DNA from: Asterias amurensis
Taxonomy: Eukaryota; Echinodermata; Asteroidea; Forcipulatida; Asteriidae
Assembly (NCBI RefSeq): GCF_032118995.1
Contig: NC_092654.1
Location: 13,834,284-13,898,283 of the forward strand
Direction: 5' to 3'
Length of the DNA: 64,000 bases
This document shows, one piece after another, positions 11,591-24,100 of this stretch. A program made the position numbers and the translations under genes. A model generated the notes under the pieces. It did not search any database, was not told where the DNA came from, and saw nothing but the letters and a program-made list of their open reading frames with translations. Numbering within the stretch: position 1 is the first letter of the stretch; each line of letters opens with the position of its first letter.

Positions 11591-11873
11591 CAGGGGTCGA
11601 AATTGCCACTAGCCCGCTAGCCCGGGACTACCACATTTACAGCCGGGCTACTGATTTTTCCAGTTTGATAGCCCGACGGGCTAGTGGAAAAATAATGCAA
11701 AAATCATCATCACTAACAATAAAGAACTATGTTATTGGTGTATTGTAAAGTTTGAGCCGTGACGCGAGACATAATGTGTCTTTCGGGCTACCAAAATCTT
11801 ATCAGGACTACTAAAAATTATTGGTCACTAGCCCTGCTGACTACCATGGAAATACACTTAATTTCGACCCCTG
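11591..11873. mobile_element. hAT-like MITE with CAGGGGTCGAAATT termini
   Basis: The inverted termini are caggggtcgaaatt and aatttcgacccctg. The interior is rich in ctagcccg/cgggctag. The 5-bp sequence CACTA flanks both sides (11586-11590 and 11874-11878). The CAGGG-type ends resemble hAT elements, but those normally make 8-bp duplications, so the superfamily is uncertain. There is no transposase. Confidence 0.75.
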
Positions 11874-11972
11874 CACTAGTTGCCCAGGCTTACCCCTGTT
11901 GTTAATACCTCTGTTAATATGTGGCCTTTTTAAAGTTTAATTTCTACATTATTTTACCATTTAAAATCTTTT

Positions 11973-12045
11973 ATTAAAGGCACTGGACACTACTGGTAAT
12001 TACTCAAAGTAGTTGTTGGCATAAAAACCTACTTGGTAAACTTAC
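11973..12045. mobile_element. TTAA-family MITE fragment, copy 2
   Basis: Only the outer end (ttaaaggcactggacac, ggtaattactcaaag, cttggtaa) is recognisable. The inner part has been lost or replaced. Confidence 0.55.
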
Positions 12046-12456
12046 TTGAAAATGAAGTAAATTTTGCCTGAGTCTTGTTTTTGTCGTCTGTTACTCTTCT
12101 AAAAAAAACTCAAAAAGGAAGAATTGTTAAGAAATGTTTTGCATGATTTTGGCAGGTTCTCAGCAAACCTGAACTCCCTCCCATTTTGTTTTGTCACTTT
12201 TTCAAAATATAATAAGTGATATCAACTGTCGAGACTCAATTTTGACAGCACATTATTTACCTTGAAGATAGTCATTTGACCTACATGTAGCGTGGGGTAC
12301 GTTCTATTGTTCTCAATGAATTGTTGTTGACTTTTCAGGAAAAGTATAATTGACATTGTTGGTTACAACAAAGGGTTTGAGTAGTGGGTTTATGTAGTTA
12401 AAGCCATTTTGATTTCAAGCTATAATTTTTCTTTGTCACTGTAGTTTTTTTTTCTA

Positions 12457-12795
12457 GTTTAAAGACACTGGACACCTTTGGTAATTGTCAAAGACCAGTC
12501 TTCTCACTTGGTGAATCTCAACATAGGCACAAAATAACAAACCTGTGAAAATTTTAGCTCAATTGGTGGTCGAAGTTGCTAGATAATAATGGAAGAAAAA
12601 CACCATTGTCACACGAAGTTGTGTGCTTTCAGATGCTTGATTTTGGGACCTTTTGTTCTGAGGTCTCGAAATCAAATTCAAATATTTTAGTGGAAAATAA
12701 ATTCTTTCTTGAAAACTACGTTACTTCAGAGGGAGCCATTTCTCACAATGTTTTATACCATCAACAACTCTCCATTGCTAATTACCAAGTAAGTT
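12457..12795. mobile_element. TTAA-family snap-back MITE, copy 3 (reverse orientation)
   Basis: Begins tttaaagacactggacacct, followed by the reversed landmarks ggtaattgtcaaagaccagt, aacaaacctgtgaaaatttt, gtgtgctttcagat, cagagggagcc and ttaccaagtaag. The right terminus is decayed. Confidence 0.65.
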
Positions 12796-13886
12796 TTTAT
12801 GTTCACAATTATATTGAGCAGTCACCAATAGTATCCAGTGCGATTAAACAATTTTGTTGTTTTCTTTGTTTAGGCATTACTGTGTTTTTCTTTGTGGTAT
12901 TTAAGGTTTTGAAAAGACTCATTGTAGGGTTTCATATTCATATTGGTCTAAAGATGTTTCTTTTTTCTGCTTTACCTTGTTAGTTCCGCCAATCGGATTT
13001 GTGAATAATCCCCAGCAACTAATCAAACACACAGTATAGCTTATCCGAGTCCCTGCAATAAAATAAGTATTTGGCCCCCTTGCATCATTGTCATTTAAGG
13101 CTGCTGATTGCAGCATTTGCCATTATGGGAGTAAAATTGTATATGAATTTTATGGTGGGCATTTAAAAATTTGTTTAATGGATTGAGTGTTACCTAATAT
13201 GTTCACTAACTGCACAATCATGGAGAAATTTATTGTATAACACTCCCAAAATGGCGCAACGAAGATTTTCCTGATCATCAAATTTAAGTTCTGGTGGTTA
13301 GGCCATCGGAGTGTGTATTCTAATTCCGGTCGGGACACTATAAGTGGGTACCAGCTAGGGTAGAGGTTGATACTGTGTATGAAAAGCCCTTAGAGCATAG
13401 GGTTGCCCAGGTTGTATACCCCAAAGGGAGCTGAAACCGATTAAAAGAATGTTATGGCCAAATGACCAATGCAATAATGTAGAGCGCATTGAGACAGTTA
13501 TTGTGAAATGTTAATACTACAAATATTATTATGGCATCATGTGAATTGGGTCAATAAGTTGTTTTATCATGTGTTGTACTCTTTATTTATTTTACTTATC
13601 AAATTATAAACCTCAAGGTAAACAGACTGGGCATTTTTTCCTTTGCTCAATCCCAATATTTGTTTATTTACTTGTAGGAATCCTTGAGAAGATGACACTC
13701 TGAGATGTGCTGGAAGATGTGTGGGGAGGCAGCCCACCAGCAAGGCCTCCCCTGAAATGGCTGCTGAAGAGACACGAGTATACATACATAGAAGCTTTGT
13801 TGCCATCATCCTGCAATACATACATGGTAAGTTGCAGTCAAGTTTGTTGTTATTCTTTCTTTAAATAAATTAGCTAACGACAGGAC

Positions 13887-14112
13887 CCAATTTTATGGCT
13901 CTGCTTATCGTAAGCACAGAATAGAGGTTTTGGAAGCAGGGAATTCTGTGCTTACGACACGCGTATTTTACGGGTTAGCGGTGAATTTTGGCTTCTGCGC
14001 GTGTACTCCCTGTTACTAGGCATTCTACACTTACAAGGCTATCACAGAAACTCGGCGCTTGCTCGTAAGCACAGAAATCTGCAGTAAGAAGAGCCATGAA
14101 ATTGGGCTCAGT
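13887..14112. mobile_element. Snap-back MITE with CCCAATTT...AAATTGGG ends
   Basis: The outer pair is acccaattttatggctct and agagccatgaaattgggct. Inside is a second pair around cgtaagcacagaat and ctcgtaagcacagaaa. Related ends occur at 29388 and 46236. Confidence 0.55.
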
Positions 14113-14750
14113 ACCGCTAACAAAAAGGTTTTACTGAACTCCTGTATTTGAACTGTGCATCCAGAATTGAAACAGTTTTCATTTTAATGATTTTGTTGTG
14201 GCATGTTATGGCCACGTTTCTGTGACTGCCTAGTGCCCACCTTGGTGGTGTGTGCCAACCATTAATGTCTAAAGGTATGCATGAATATATTCAGGGTACA
14301 TGTATTTCGTTGTCACCAATTGAATGATTTCACTGTGCACATTTTTCTTTACCAGAATGCCTTGGCGGATGTAACCAATAACTTTTTTGGTTGAATTAGC
14401 CATTGGTTAATCACAGGCCAATAATCAAAACTTTTATTGGTTACTGTCGCCAAAACGCACCCCTTGAAGTGTAACATTGAAATATCCTATATTGCATTCA
14501 TTTAAGTTAATCCTGTGATTGATCCATCTTATGGTGAAGACTATACAGAGCGTACTGTAGAAAGATGCCTCAAGATAGAGCTACTGGTCCCCCCTTTATG
14601 TTTTTTGATCTTGCGGAATGCTAATTGCATACAGTTTTAAGTCGTCATATAAAAGTATGATTCATTTGAAATATTTGCATCAAAACTCAGGCAATTTGAC
14701 ACCCATGTACTTAAAACATAAATGTTTTTAAATAATGGATTTAAGGAGCA

Positions 14751-15127
14751 CGTTACCTTGAATTGGTGGAGCTGGGTTTTGAAAAGTGTTGTAACCATTT
14801 GTTATAAAATGCATTGATTAGAAAGATATTTTTAAAGTAGAATACAATGATCCACACATATTATTTGCCTCGAAATTGCGTAGTTTTCCTCATACTTTGT
14901 TGACAAACACCGTCGGCCATATGGGAGTCAAATTTTTGACTCCCATTAATGGCAGACCGTGTTAGTTCGCAAAGTAAAAGGAAAACCATGCAACCTCGAC
15001 GCAAATATGTGTGAATTAATGTATTCTACTTTAAAACATCTTTCCAACAATATGCACTTTAAAACAAATGGTTACAAACGCTTTTTATAGACCAACTCGT
15101 CCGATCCAAGGCAACGTGTTCCTTTAA
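14751..15127. mobile_element. Snap-back MITE, GGAACACGTTGCCTTGG family, copy 1
   Basis: Begins ttaaggagcacgttaccttg and ends ccaaggcaacgtgttccttt with TTAA at both borders. The centre is a hairpin (atgggagtcaaatttttgac / gactcccattaatggc). A close copy starts at 63681 and a partial one at 57730. Confidence 0.8.
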
Positions 15128-15133
15128 TGTGAC

Positions 15134-15290
15134 AGCACTCTATACCAACTGAGCTATCTTGACCTATGTCGTACAAACATTGTACTTACATCGTTTTAAA
15201 CTGTCGTGTAGCCAGGGATCATTCGACACGGAGAGTTGGTAGAAATGTCTACACGTTATTCTGGAGGTGGTCGGTTCGAGTCCCACTCTA
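15134..15290. repeat. tRNA-derived SINE-like pieces
   Basis: The segment ctataccaactgagctatct is the reverse complement of a tRNA A-box region. About 110 bp further on, the plus strand carries a B-box (ggttcgagtccc, 15273-15284). The two lie on opposite strands, so this is not a functional tRNA; SINE or repeat debris is the likely explanation. Confidence 0.35.
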
Positions 15291-15530
15291 GTCAATTTTT
15301 GTTTTCAACCCGAATTGTTTTCTTTACAGGTCTAAAAGAGAAATGACAAGACGAGCACATAAGAAAATGAGATGATGGAAAACCTCTTCAGTTGTTTGTG
15401 TTCTGCTCAGATGTTGCCTAGCGACAAGGGATGCTCAGGTAATACTGCTCAGAACTATTATAACAACAAATCCTTATGTACAAGATAAATCGAACATTGA
15501 AAGGGGCAGCAGTGTAGACAGACTCATGAG

Positions 15531-15677
15531 CAGGCCTGGAATTTCATGTTGAAAGGGCAAGGCCATTTGCATTTTGCAAAGGGCACTTCGATGGGAAACT
15601 TTTGAAGGGCACCAAGGCCAAGACATGGGGCAATGGAGACCGATGGCCTCCGTAGCCTGCATGTTATTCCAGGCCTG
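15531..15677. mobile_element. MITE with CAGGCCTGGAAT termini
   Basis: Inverted ends caggcctggaat and attccaggcctg bound 147 bp that contains gggcaaggcc/ggccaagaca segments. The ends resemble those of the element at 24492. No clear target-site duplication was found. Confidence 0.65.
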
Positions 15678-17347
15678 AGTGCAGATGCTATAGAGAAGGT
15701 ATTTTGATGGTGTTTATATAAAACCTTTGATCAAAGTTCGTTACATCAGAACAACAATGTCAAATCTGCATGTAGATCCCGCAAATATTACGAAAGTGCC
15801 CCATGCGAAAACTGTGCAATTTTGTCCATACATTTTCGTTATTTCAACCATGTCTGATGGTGTATACAAAGTAAAATCTTATTCAAACTAGCTTACGTTG
15901 GCCACTTTACAAATGGAAAAACTCAGAGTATGCATTTCTTTTGTGGTTAGTTGACCATATTCTTTGAACCGGGAAATCTATTGTGCTCCACACACAGGCT
16001 AGGCAGGCACCTATATCGTGCTATGCTTTGAATCCCTCGTAAAAATATAGGGAGGGTAACGGAGTTATGCTTTAAGTCTCCCTTTTTCTGGGGGATATTG
16101 TGTAATTCCGGATTTCAGACTTATTGTCCTTAATTTACAAATGATCGAGTAGGTTGCCATCACTGTGTTTGGCTCAATGAGAGGTTGTCCGAATGGTAGA
16201 TTATTAGTATTAGATTATCATTCTTAGCCTTGGCCAAGGTTTTACGATTAAGAGTGAACTCATTTTTAACGCTAAACAGAATTAAGTTCTTTATGTTTCC
16301 ATAATAAAGCTGAGAGGGTGGAAAGTTTTGATAACCTACAGAGGTGAGGTAACCAATAATTATTTCTACTAGTTATTTGTTTTTCTTTGATTTTTTTTAT
16401 CTTGCAGTGACATCTTCTCCACATTGGGAGAGATTGAAAGCGAACAGGTGATGAGGAGGGTGACTCCAGGAATGCGTCCCCATTACAATGTGAGCTTGAG
16501 GCGACCACGGACACATGTTTATGCCAGACTGCAACACTATTAATGAAACTCAATGGCTGCATCAAGGACATTCACCAAAGAGCCACTGCAAACAAGATGA
16601 TGCTAAATGTTGCAAAGCATTGGTTCTTCATTTTACACCAAGATTTTCACAGCAGCCACTTCTAGTCATTTCCATCACGGTTGGTGATGTGAAACCACTC
16701 AACGAAAGCCAGAAATCTCTGTGCAGTCATGGATGAACATCTACCATGTATCACTGAAGGCCCATGTCACCACCCTATATGCCGCTCTTCAATGACTGTC
16801 ATCCAAAGATGTTTTAAATTTAGAAAATAGTGATCCGCACAAATACATCTGGAAATTGTTTGGTTTTCCTTGGCCGTCTTGAACTAAAATGATCTGCCAT
16901 TTTGTTGAAGCAGTAGTTTGACTCCCCAAAATGGCAGACCATCATAGTCCACAAAGTATTTGGAAAACCTCACAGTTTTTAGGATCACTTCTTCCCTGAC
17001 ATGTAAAAAATTCCAAGACTAAATTTTGAATAGTCTACCAACTAGTAGTTTCAAAATTAGCTAAACTTAAAACGCGGTTTTCTCAAAACAGACTATTTGG
17101 CTGCAGGGGACTTTTTGACCCTTCGTGAAATTGCTGACAATTTGTTTTGAAATTAGAAAATAATTATCCACCAAAATAAACATGGAAATTGTTTTTTTTT
17201 TTTTACCCTCCTGAACTATAACACAACCTGCCATTTTCATGACTCCTCAAATGGCAGACTATTTTAGACTCCACAAAACACAAAGTATAAGGAAAACCAC
17301 ACAGTTTTGAGGCACCTTAGTGTTGATAATTACACACAAATCTAAAA

Positions 17348-18646
17348 GCAATGTGTCTCTTGAAGAAGGTTTAATGACCATGTGATTGAAACTGTTGAAA
17401 TTTGAGATGTGATGAATTTTCAACAAGATTTGATAAAAGTACCGAGTCTGGCTTTTTATTGTTGAACTATCCCACATGCCTAAAGGGGAGACTTCGCTTT
17501 CCAGTTGGGTGTTACAGTTTTGGGCTTTAGAAAATGCTTGCTGTGAAATGGATATAGTTGAAAGTATGTTTAAAAATAAAAAAATAATGATCCACACAGA
17601 TAAACATGTACCTGGAAATTGTTGGGTTTTCTTTCTACACTCTCTTGAAGTAAAAAGTCTGTCATTTTGTTGAAGCAAATTATGGACTCCTAAAAATGGC
17701 GGACTATTTTAGTTCACAAAGTAAATGGAATGTTTTACTCCACAAAAAACAAAGTTTAAGGAAAACCACACAGTTTTGAGGCACCTTTTAGTGTTGATAA
17801 TTATACCCTACTTCCAAAACACGTTTCCAACCAGGGCCCTTTTCATAAAGCTGTTAGGCAGAAAACACTTCTTGACAAACTTATTTGCTATGTTATTTTG
17901 GGTGGAAACCTGAATACTTTTCTGTGTTGAGCAAGTTGTTTTGCTTTTATGCTTTATCAAACTGGGCCCAGATTCACATCTTATGTGGGCAACTCCACAC
18001 TATGGACCAAAGGGATTACTTTGTAAGACAGGCATCTTTTTTTGTTAACCACAGTCCTCATCTGCTTCTGAATGTACACAGACAAAAATACATGACAACA
18101 TACTTAATTTTGTTACTACTATCCATTATTCCCTTTCCATGTCACACTTTTGTGCCCATTAGTGTGGATATTGCCCATGTACTGTAACAAATGCTTTCAT
18201 CGTTCATAGACCAAAGCGTCAATTCTAAAAGCAATGTTTCTGTTGGAGAAAGTTTTGATGACAATGTGATCGGAATTGTTGAAATTTGAGATGTGATGAA
18301 TTTTCAACAAGGTTTGATAATAAGTATTGAGTCTGACTTTTTAATGTTGATTTACCTCACCATGTTTAAAGGGACATATTGCATTTGGGTTTGGTGTTTT
18401 GTGCTCTAGGAAGTTCTTGCTATAAAAAAGAATAGGCCTACATAGTTGGAAAGATTTTTCATTTTTTGAAGAAAAAAACAATTTCCACACATAAATATAC
18501 CTGAAAATTGGTTGGTTTTCTTGTTATACCCTCTTGAATTAACACAGTCTGCAATTTTGTTGAAGCAAATTCTTCTGGACTCCTCAAATTAGCAGACATT
18601 TTAGTTCACAAAGTAATTGGAAAACTTTGCAGGTTTGAGGCAAACA
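17348..18646. repeat. Degenerate tandem duplication, period about 880 bp
   Basis: The order aagcaatgt, gttgaaatttgagatgtgat, gaattttcaacaag, gagtctg, cattttgttgaagcaaatt, ggactcct and ttagttcacaaagt occurs from 17348 to about 17720 and again from 18228 to about 18620. A third start is at 18720-18810. Further pieces (ggaaattg, tggcagac, ggaaaacc) occur back to 16840. The interior resembles the GGAACACGTTGCC family, so this may be stacked insertions rather than segmental duplication. Confidence 0.65.
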
Positions 18647-19559
18647 GTGTGAATGATAATTTTAGAATATGTTTCCCAATTAGATTTATGTCCACAAACA
18701 CTTGACAGTCCAAAGAGCCAAATATAAAAGTAATGTGTTTCTTAAAGGTTTTAATAAATATTATTACTATTGTTGAAAATTGAGATGTGATGAATTTTTT
18801 CAAAGACAAATTTTTATTTGTGTACTGATCCCTGACCTTCTAATTGAATTGGGTACATTATACAATTGTTGCATGCTGTGACGGGGTTCATGGCGTTTTG
18901 TACACCCGAGGGGGGAATGAAACCTGAGGCGAAGCCAAGTTAAGCAACACTTACATGTATAATGAGAAATATTTCATAAAAATTAAGAACCATAAAAATA
19001 TGTTTGGGCTATCATTATATTTAAAAAAGAGGTATGATAAGATACAAGTAAAATTCCCCCATAATAAATAGAAATTTTCTTACACAAACTGCAAAGGAAA
19101 GTTCATTTTCTAACATTTTGTTTCAGTTCACCTGAATTATGCTTTAGAAAGATGTTTTTTTTTAAACAGTGATTATTACTAATTTCTGAGATAATGTCCA
19201 AAAATGATTCTCATTGTTATTTTATTTTTTTTTTACTTAGGAACTCGTTATTAAGCTTTCCACCAAGTATCCAATACAGAAACAATTAGTCTTACGATTT
19301 TTTTTAAATGTTACATCTGTAATTCTGTAATTGCTATTTAGCCTTTTAATATTATTTGCTGAAAAAAACAGATTAAATTTTTGTTTGGTGTTAAAATTTA
19401 AATTGAGTGACGTTATTAAAATCATTGACCAAAACTTTGAACTTTAAATTTGTGCATGGAGTTTATTATTATTGATGACATTTTTCCTCAAGCAGACTTT
19501 ACTTTATATTTTTTCCAATACAATAATTAAGCCATTACCGAAAGAATCCTTAATTATTT

Positions 19560-20075
19560 TCCGGGGGCAACCTCACTAGTGGGGTGACATTGGCTGGGGG
19601 CGACATTGGCAGGGGGCGACAATGTCAGTAGGCTATGCTTTATATTCTTTCCAATTCAATAGTTGAATTCGCAAAAGCCATTGTACTACAGTAAGAATCC
19701 TTATTTTCTGGGGCGACACTCGCTAGGGGGCCACATTGGCTTGGGGCGACATTGTCAGTAGGCTCTACTTTATTCTTTCCAATACAATAACTGAATTCGC
19801 AAAAGCCATTATACTTCCGTCAGAATCCTTACTTATTTTCAAATAAGACTTTGCTCAGCTAGGGGGCAACTTTGCTAGGAGGCGACATTGTCTGTGAGCG
19901 ACATAGTCAGCTGGGGGGGGGGGGGACTTTGCCAGGGGGCGACATTGTTTGGGGGTGACATTGTCAGCTATAGGGGGGACTTTGCCAGGGGGCGACATTG
20001 TCAGGGGGCTTCTTTGCCATAGGGGGCGACAAAATTGTCTGTATTGTCTGTGGGCGACATTGTCCCTCATTTTTG
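19560..20075. repeat. GGGGGCGACATTGTC minisatellite cluster
   Basis: Units reading gggggcgacattg or gggggactttgccag recur irregularly, interspersed with copies of a second unit (tactttat-tctttccaata-caata, gaattcgcaaaagccatt). An uninterrupted run of G occurs at 19913-19923. The array is the reverse complement of the short one at 4968 and shares flanks with it. It lies immediately upstream of the USP37 promoter region. Confidence 0.75.
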
Positions 20076-20133
20076 TCCCTCATTTTGCCAACCAAAACAT
20101 TAGTCGCACGCACAATGTGCAATTTACATATTT

Positions 20134-20247
20134 CGTTAGGCGCTGCCTATTTGTCTACCGTTCATGCAACAGTCACAGAGCGTACACATGTGTAACATCG
20201 CACTGTGACTGTTGCATGAACGGCAGACAAATAGGCAGCGCCTAACG
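20134..20247. repeat. Near-perfect 45-bp inverted repeat (hairpin/cruciform)
   Basis: The left arm 20134-20178 (cgttaggcgctgcctatttg...) and the right arm 20203-20247 (...caaataggcagcgcctaacg) differ at one position across 45 bp, with a 24-bp spacer. Such fidelity indicates recent insertion of a small foldback element or selection on the hairpin. It lies about 110 bp upstream of the E2F-type site of the presumed USP37 promoter. Confidence 0.85.
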
Positions 20248-20339
20248 ACTTGTCATCAAGTCTAAACCAACAGAGCAAAAAGGCACCGACGAGACTTCTT
20301 TCGACGACCGACTTATTTGTTTGTCTCCCTCAACGTTCA

Positions 20340-20470
20340 TTTACAAATAGCAATTTCGCGCCAATTCAAAATGGCTGACCAAGTACTGAAGTAAAGCGTT
20401 TATCGCTAGCGGTGGAGACGGAACTTTAACTCGTTGTAATTGATGAAAGCAAGGTTTGTAAACGTGTCAT
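20340..20470 (+). promoter_or_regulatory. USP37: Presumed USP37 promoter with E2F, CCAAT and YY1-like motifs
   Basis: TTTCGCGCC (E2F consensus) occupies 20354-20362. It overlaps CCAAT (20361-20365) and is followed by AAAATGGCTGACC (YY1-like) at 20368-20380. A possible donor (gcaag|gtttgt, near 20453) would join a noncoding exon to the acceptor tgatccctcag just before the start codon. In mammals USP37 acts at the G1/S transition and is linked to E2F control, so the site suits the gene. Promoter identity is inferred; the transcription start is not visible. Confidence 0.5.
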
Positions 20471-21165
20471 TCTCTGTCAGTTGTATAAATTATCTTACGG
20501 TATCTTACAAGATCGCTTGTTGATGGTTGGGTGGAGTACAGCGAGTAGATAACCACAATTTAATAAAAAATAGCGACGAAGTCTCCGATTGCCGATCCAA
20601 ACCGAAGCAAGAGACGAGTCACGAGGAAGGAAGTCATATCATGTGGCTGTACACACTATACACTAGGCCTAGCGCTTCATTGTTCTAGATTGCTAGATTG
20701 AGCATTGTTGCCCTATGCACAGATATACAAGGGAAACGTTTCCGTATCCTGCCACCACTTTTACATTTGGTTTTTGATGAAATAATATTAAAAAGCAGTC
20801 AAATTAAAATTTATGAAGAAAAATGTATTGTTACGACCTCGCGGAGTCGCCATCAACTTCCGGCCGTTGTTTTCTTTCTTTGTTTTCTTTTTCTGGATGT
20901 ATATATCATATATGCGGTAACCCTTCTTCTCAGGTAAGAACAAATTGAGTGGTTTGGAGTTAATAAGCGCTGGATAAATTGGTGGCGACGTGCGGAAAAT
21001 GGGGAAAGTTTTTTGTCACGTCTTGAAGCAGCTCATTGAAATTGGGCCCTGGGGAGAACGGTTGTGCCCTTTCAATTCAAGAGTGAAGGTCTGGGTCTGC
21101 CAGGGCCATTTTACTTTTTGCCACCTTGATTTTCAAGTTCTCACTCTCTCTATGATCCCTCAGTA

Positions 21166-24100
21166 ATGGCTGACCGTGTGGGTATCGGGAAGACGTTGTG
21201 CATGGTGCACGGTAACGTCAAGCATACCAGTATGGAGGGAACAAGCAAATTCAAGACCGGTAACCTAGAGCTTGCTGTATCAGAATCTGGCCAGGTTGTG
21301 TGTATTGTCAACTACGCCATTGGACCCTCTAAAAAGTTTGTGGTAAGTAAGGGTCTTATAATAAATGATTGGCAGCATATTGCACCACAAAACCTTGTAA
21401 ACCATGGAATGGTGCTTCATAACTCAGATCTTACCTGCAAATGGAATGGTGCTTCATAACTCAGATCTTACCTGCAAGAAGCCAATAATTTTAACAGATT
21501 CAAATTCCAAGGCAACATACATTTTTCTGTAGTGTGTTTTGCTTGTCAAATATTCCTCACAACTTTTTGTGCAGCTCACAACGTTAAAAAATTCATGTTT
21601 TTGATTTTATGCTCACAGTCTGCCGTAAGTAACTTGCATTGCATTTGCATGTCAACACTGTTCAGTCCAGATACGTTGACCAAAAATTCATGCGTTTTGC
21701 ATGCGAATGCAACGCATGAATGTGTACGCACTGCAGCAGACAACAATGTTTACCCCAAAATAGATAGGCATAGTATATATATAAGGTAACGCCACCAGAC
21801 TATTTAAGCCTAGGCTACTTGTGGAATTTACTACTCGACTAGTCACGCTTCAAAAATAATTAATTCCAAAGATGCACTGCAGCATATTGTTTGCCACAGA
21901 CACAATAAAGTAAAAAACACACTGAAAGGATTGAAGGATTGTGTCACTGATGTCACCGATTGTGTTTCATAAAGTAAGTTGTGTTGTTTGTGAATAGTCA
22001 TGAGCGACACAATTGGTTCACCAAGTAGGAAATCGCAACTATTTTGTGGTAGTCATGGCTGCACAATTTAGTTGAAAAAATGGTAGTCCCAACACGACTA
22101 AACAATCAATAGTCCGACTCCGACATTAGTCGCCCAGGCTTTACCATACTACTTGTGCATATTGTTGCATTTAGCCATCAGTGCAAGCTCCCCAGTGGCT
22201 ATCCTAAAAAAAAAAACTTCAGTGTAACAGAATGACAGCAGGGTTTTCATTTCAACTACATTGCATTGTATAAGGTTAGATATCTATTGGTTGCCGTTTT
22301 TGAAATGTTGACAAGTAATCCCGTTCTTGCCTTGACAGTTGACCAATCAGATCAAGGGTATCATAACCAACCAGCAGCGCTGTGTCATTAACCTCAAGAA
22401 TGGCACCAACATCAACTATCGCAACAACAACAAGGAGATAGTTGACGACTTCATCCAAATCCTTGAAGAATTGAAGCTGAACAAAAAAGGTTTGTGAAGA
22501 AAATCTATGTTTGTAAGAGATCTCTAGAGCATTGACTTCATGTACAAATGGCGGGAGAATATTTTTGTATAATAAATAATGATAATAATAACACTTGTAA
22601 TGCGCCAAATCCACCCTGCTGTGTGTTCAAGGCGCAGTAAAACCAAAAACGAACAAAACAAAGAGAAGCAGACACAACAAAATTAGTCCTTGAAAACCTG
22701 TGACTTAAAATTTTGAATGTTGTGGTACAAAGACAAAATCTAAGATTATGTGGTAGAGAGTTCTTGATGCATGGCGCAGCTGAAGAAAGAGACCTGTCAC
22801 CCCAATGAGTGACGAAACTTTACTTGGGTTCAATGAGGAGAAGCATGGAACTTGATCGCAGATTTCTTGATGGAGTGTTAACTTGAAGTAGTTCAGAAAT
22901 ATAGTGGAAGCTTTGCCATTAAGTGCTTTGTTGACAATGAGCATACTTTTGCTATGAAGAAAGGGGGGACTTCTTAAGTCTTTTTCAGCATCTGTTTGTT
23001 TGTGTAACAGCTTATGTTGAAAGTAAGATTTAGGTGCAAGGCAGCAAAATATTAAAAAATACCCTTAACCCAAGTTGAGGACCTTACCACAACTTCAAAG
23101 GACTGTTGTGTGCGGGGCACCTTTATTTTTTAAACACACATTACGGCACATACCAGAAGATTTGATTTACATACCCGATAGAGCTTCGTAATTCTGTTCG
23201 TTGCAACAAAAATTGTTTGTGTTTACTTGCTGAAAATTGTACATAGTTGTTTACTCTTTTCTCATGACTTGCACAATGGACTAAGACAAGCTTGTCACAG
23301 TTTTGTTTTATTTCAACTACGGTTAGTCCCTCAAAACATGAACACTGTCTGCGACTATTTTGTCAGCTCTACCAATCGCGCACACAACCCAAAAAAATTG
23401 ACACATGTTTTTTTGTTTTTTTTCTTTTCCCAGAGCCGAGGCATTCTACGACAACAGTGATGGGAATTCATTCCACTCCGAATGGGCAGGCGTTCACGCC
23501 GGTTAAACAGGTAATTCAGAATAACTTTTCTTGAGATTTGAGATTTGGGTTTCTGTTCAGATGTTTTCGTTTGAGGATAGACCTTTATTATGGTGCCTCC
23601 ATCTTGATTTTCTCCCATTTGAATCAATAATTAGGCCTGGGTGAATTATTCGAATATCCGGTTAATGGCGAATAGGTTTTCCTATCCGTAATCGTGAATG
23701 CCTTTTTTTTCTTAACCGGATATCCGCATAGGGCGCGAATACCTATTTACAAACCGGATATTACTGTAATTACAACCGAGTAACCGGATATTCTTTAATA
23801 TCCGAATATCCGCGGACGTCGGGCGACAACTGACATGAATGTTTTCTCTGAATCCTTATGAAACTTCTATTAAAACAGCATAAAACAGCATATATTAAGT
23901 ATTTAACTATGCTCACCTCCGTGGAAGTTAAAACAATGACATTTCTGACGTAATTTGTTAAAAGATTACAAAACTTTTCCTTCACGTAGAGTCAATCACG
24001 ATCAAAAGAAAACAGCAAATCGCCATCTTTAAATTAGATCCGGTGTTTTTTATGAATGAACCGAGTGACACTGTCTAAAACTTATATCAATCTGCCCATA

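Larger units (their letters stand above)
7684..16545 (+). other. Possible spliced transcript of low coding potential
   Basis: Four segments have good splice borders on the plus strand. These are 7684-7768 (acceptor tttattttgcag, donor cag|gtcagt), 13678-13826 (acceptor ttacttgtag, donor atg|gtaagt), 15330-15438 (acceptor tttctttacag, donor cag|gtaata) and 16408 onward (acceptor ttttatcttgcag). The second and third contain stops in all three frames, so a long protein is excluded for the chain. The fourth has a 44-codon open frame ending at about 16541, with no family I recognise. A long noncoding RNA or alternative 3' exons of METTL21A would fit. The linkage of the segments is inference from splice motifs only. 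Confidence 0.25.
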
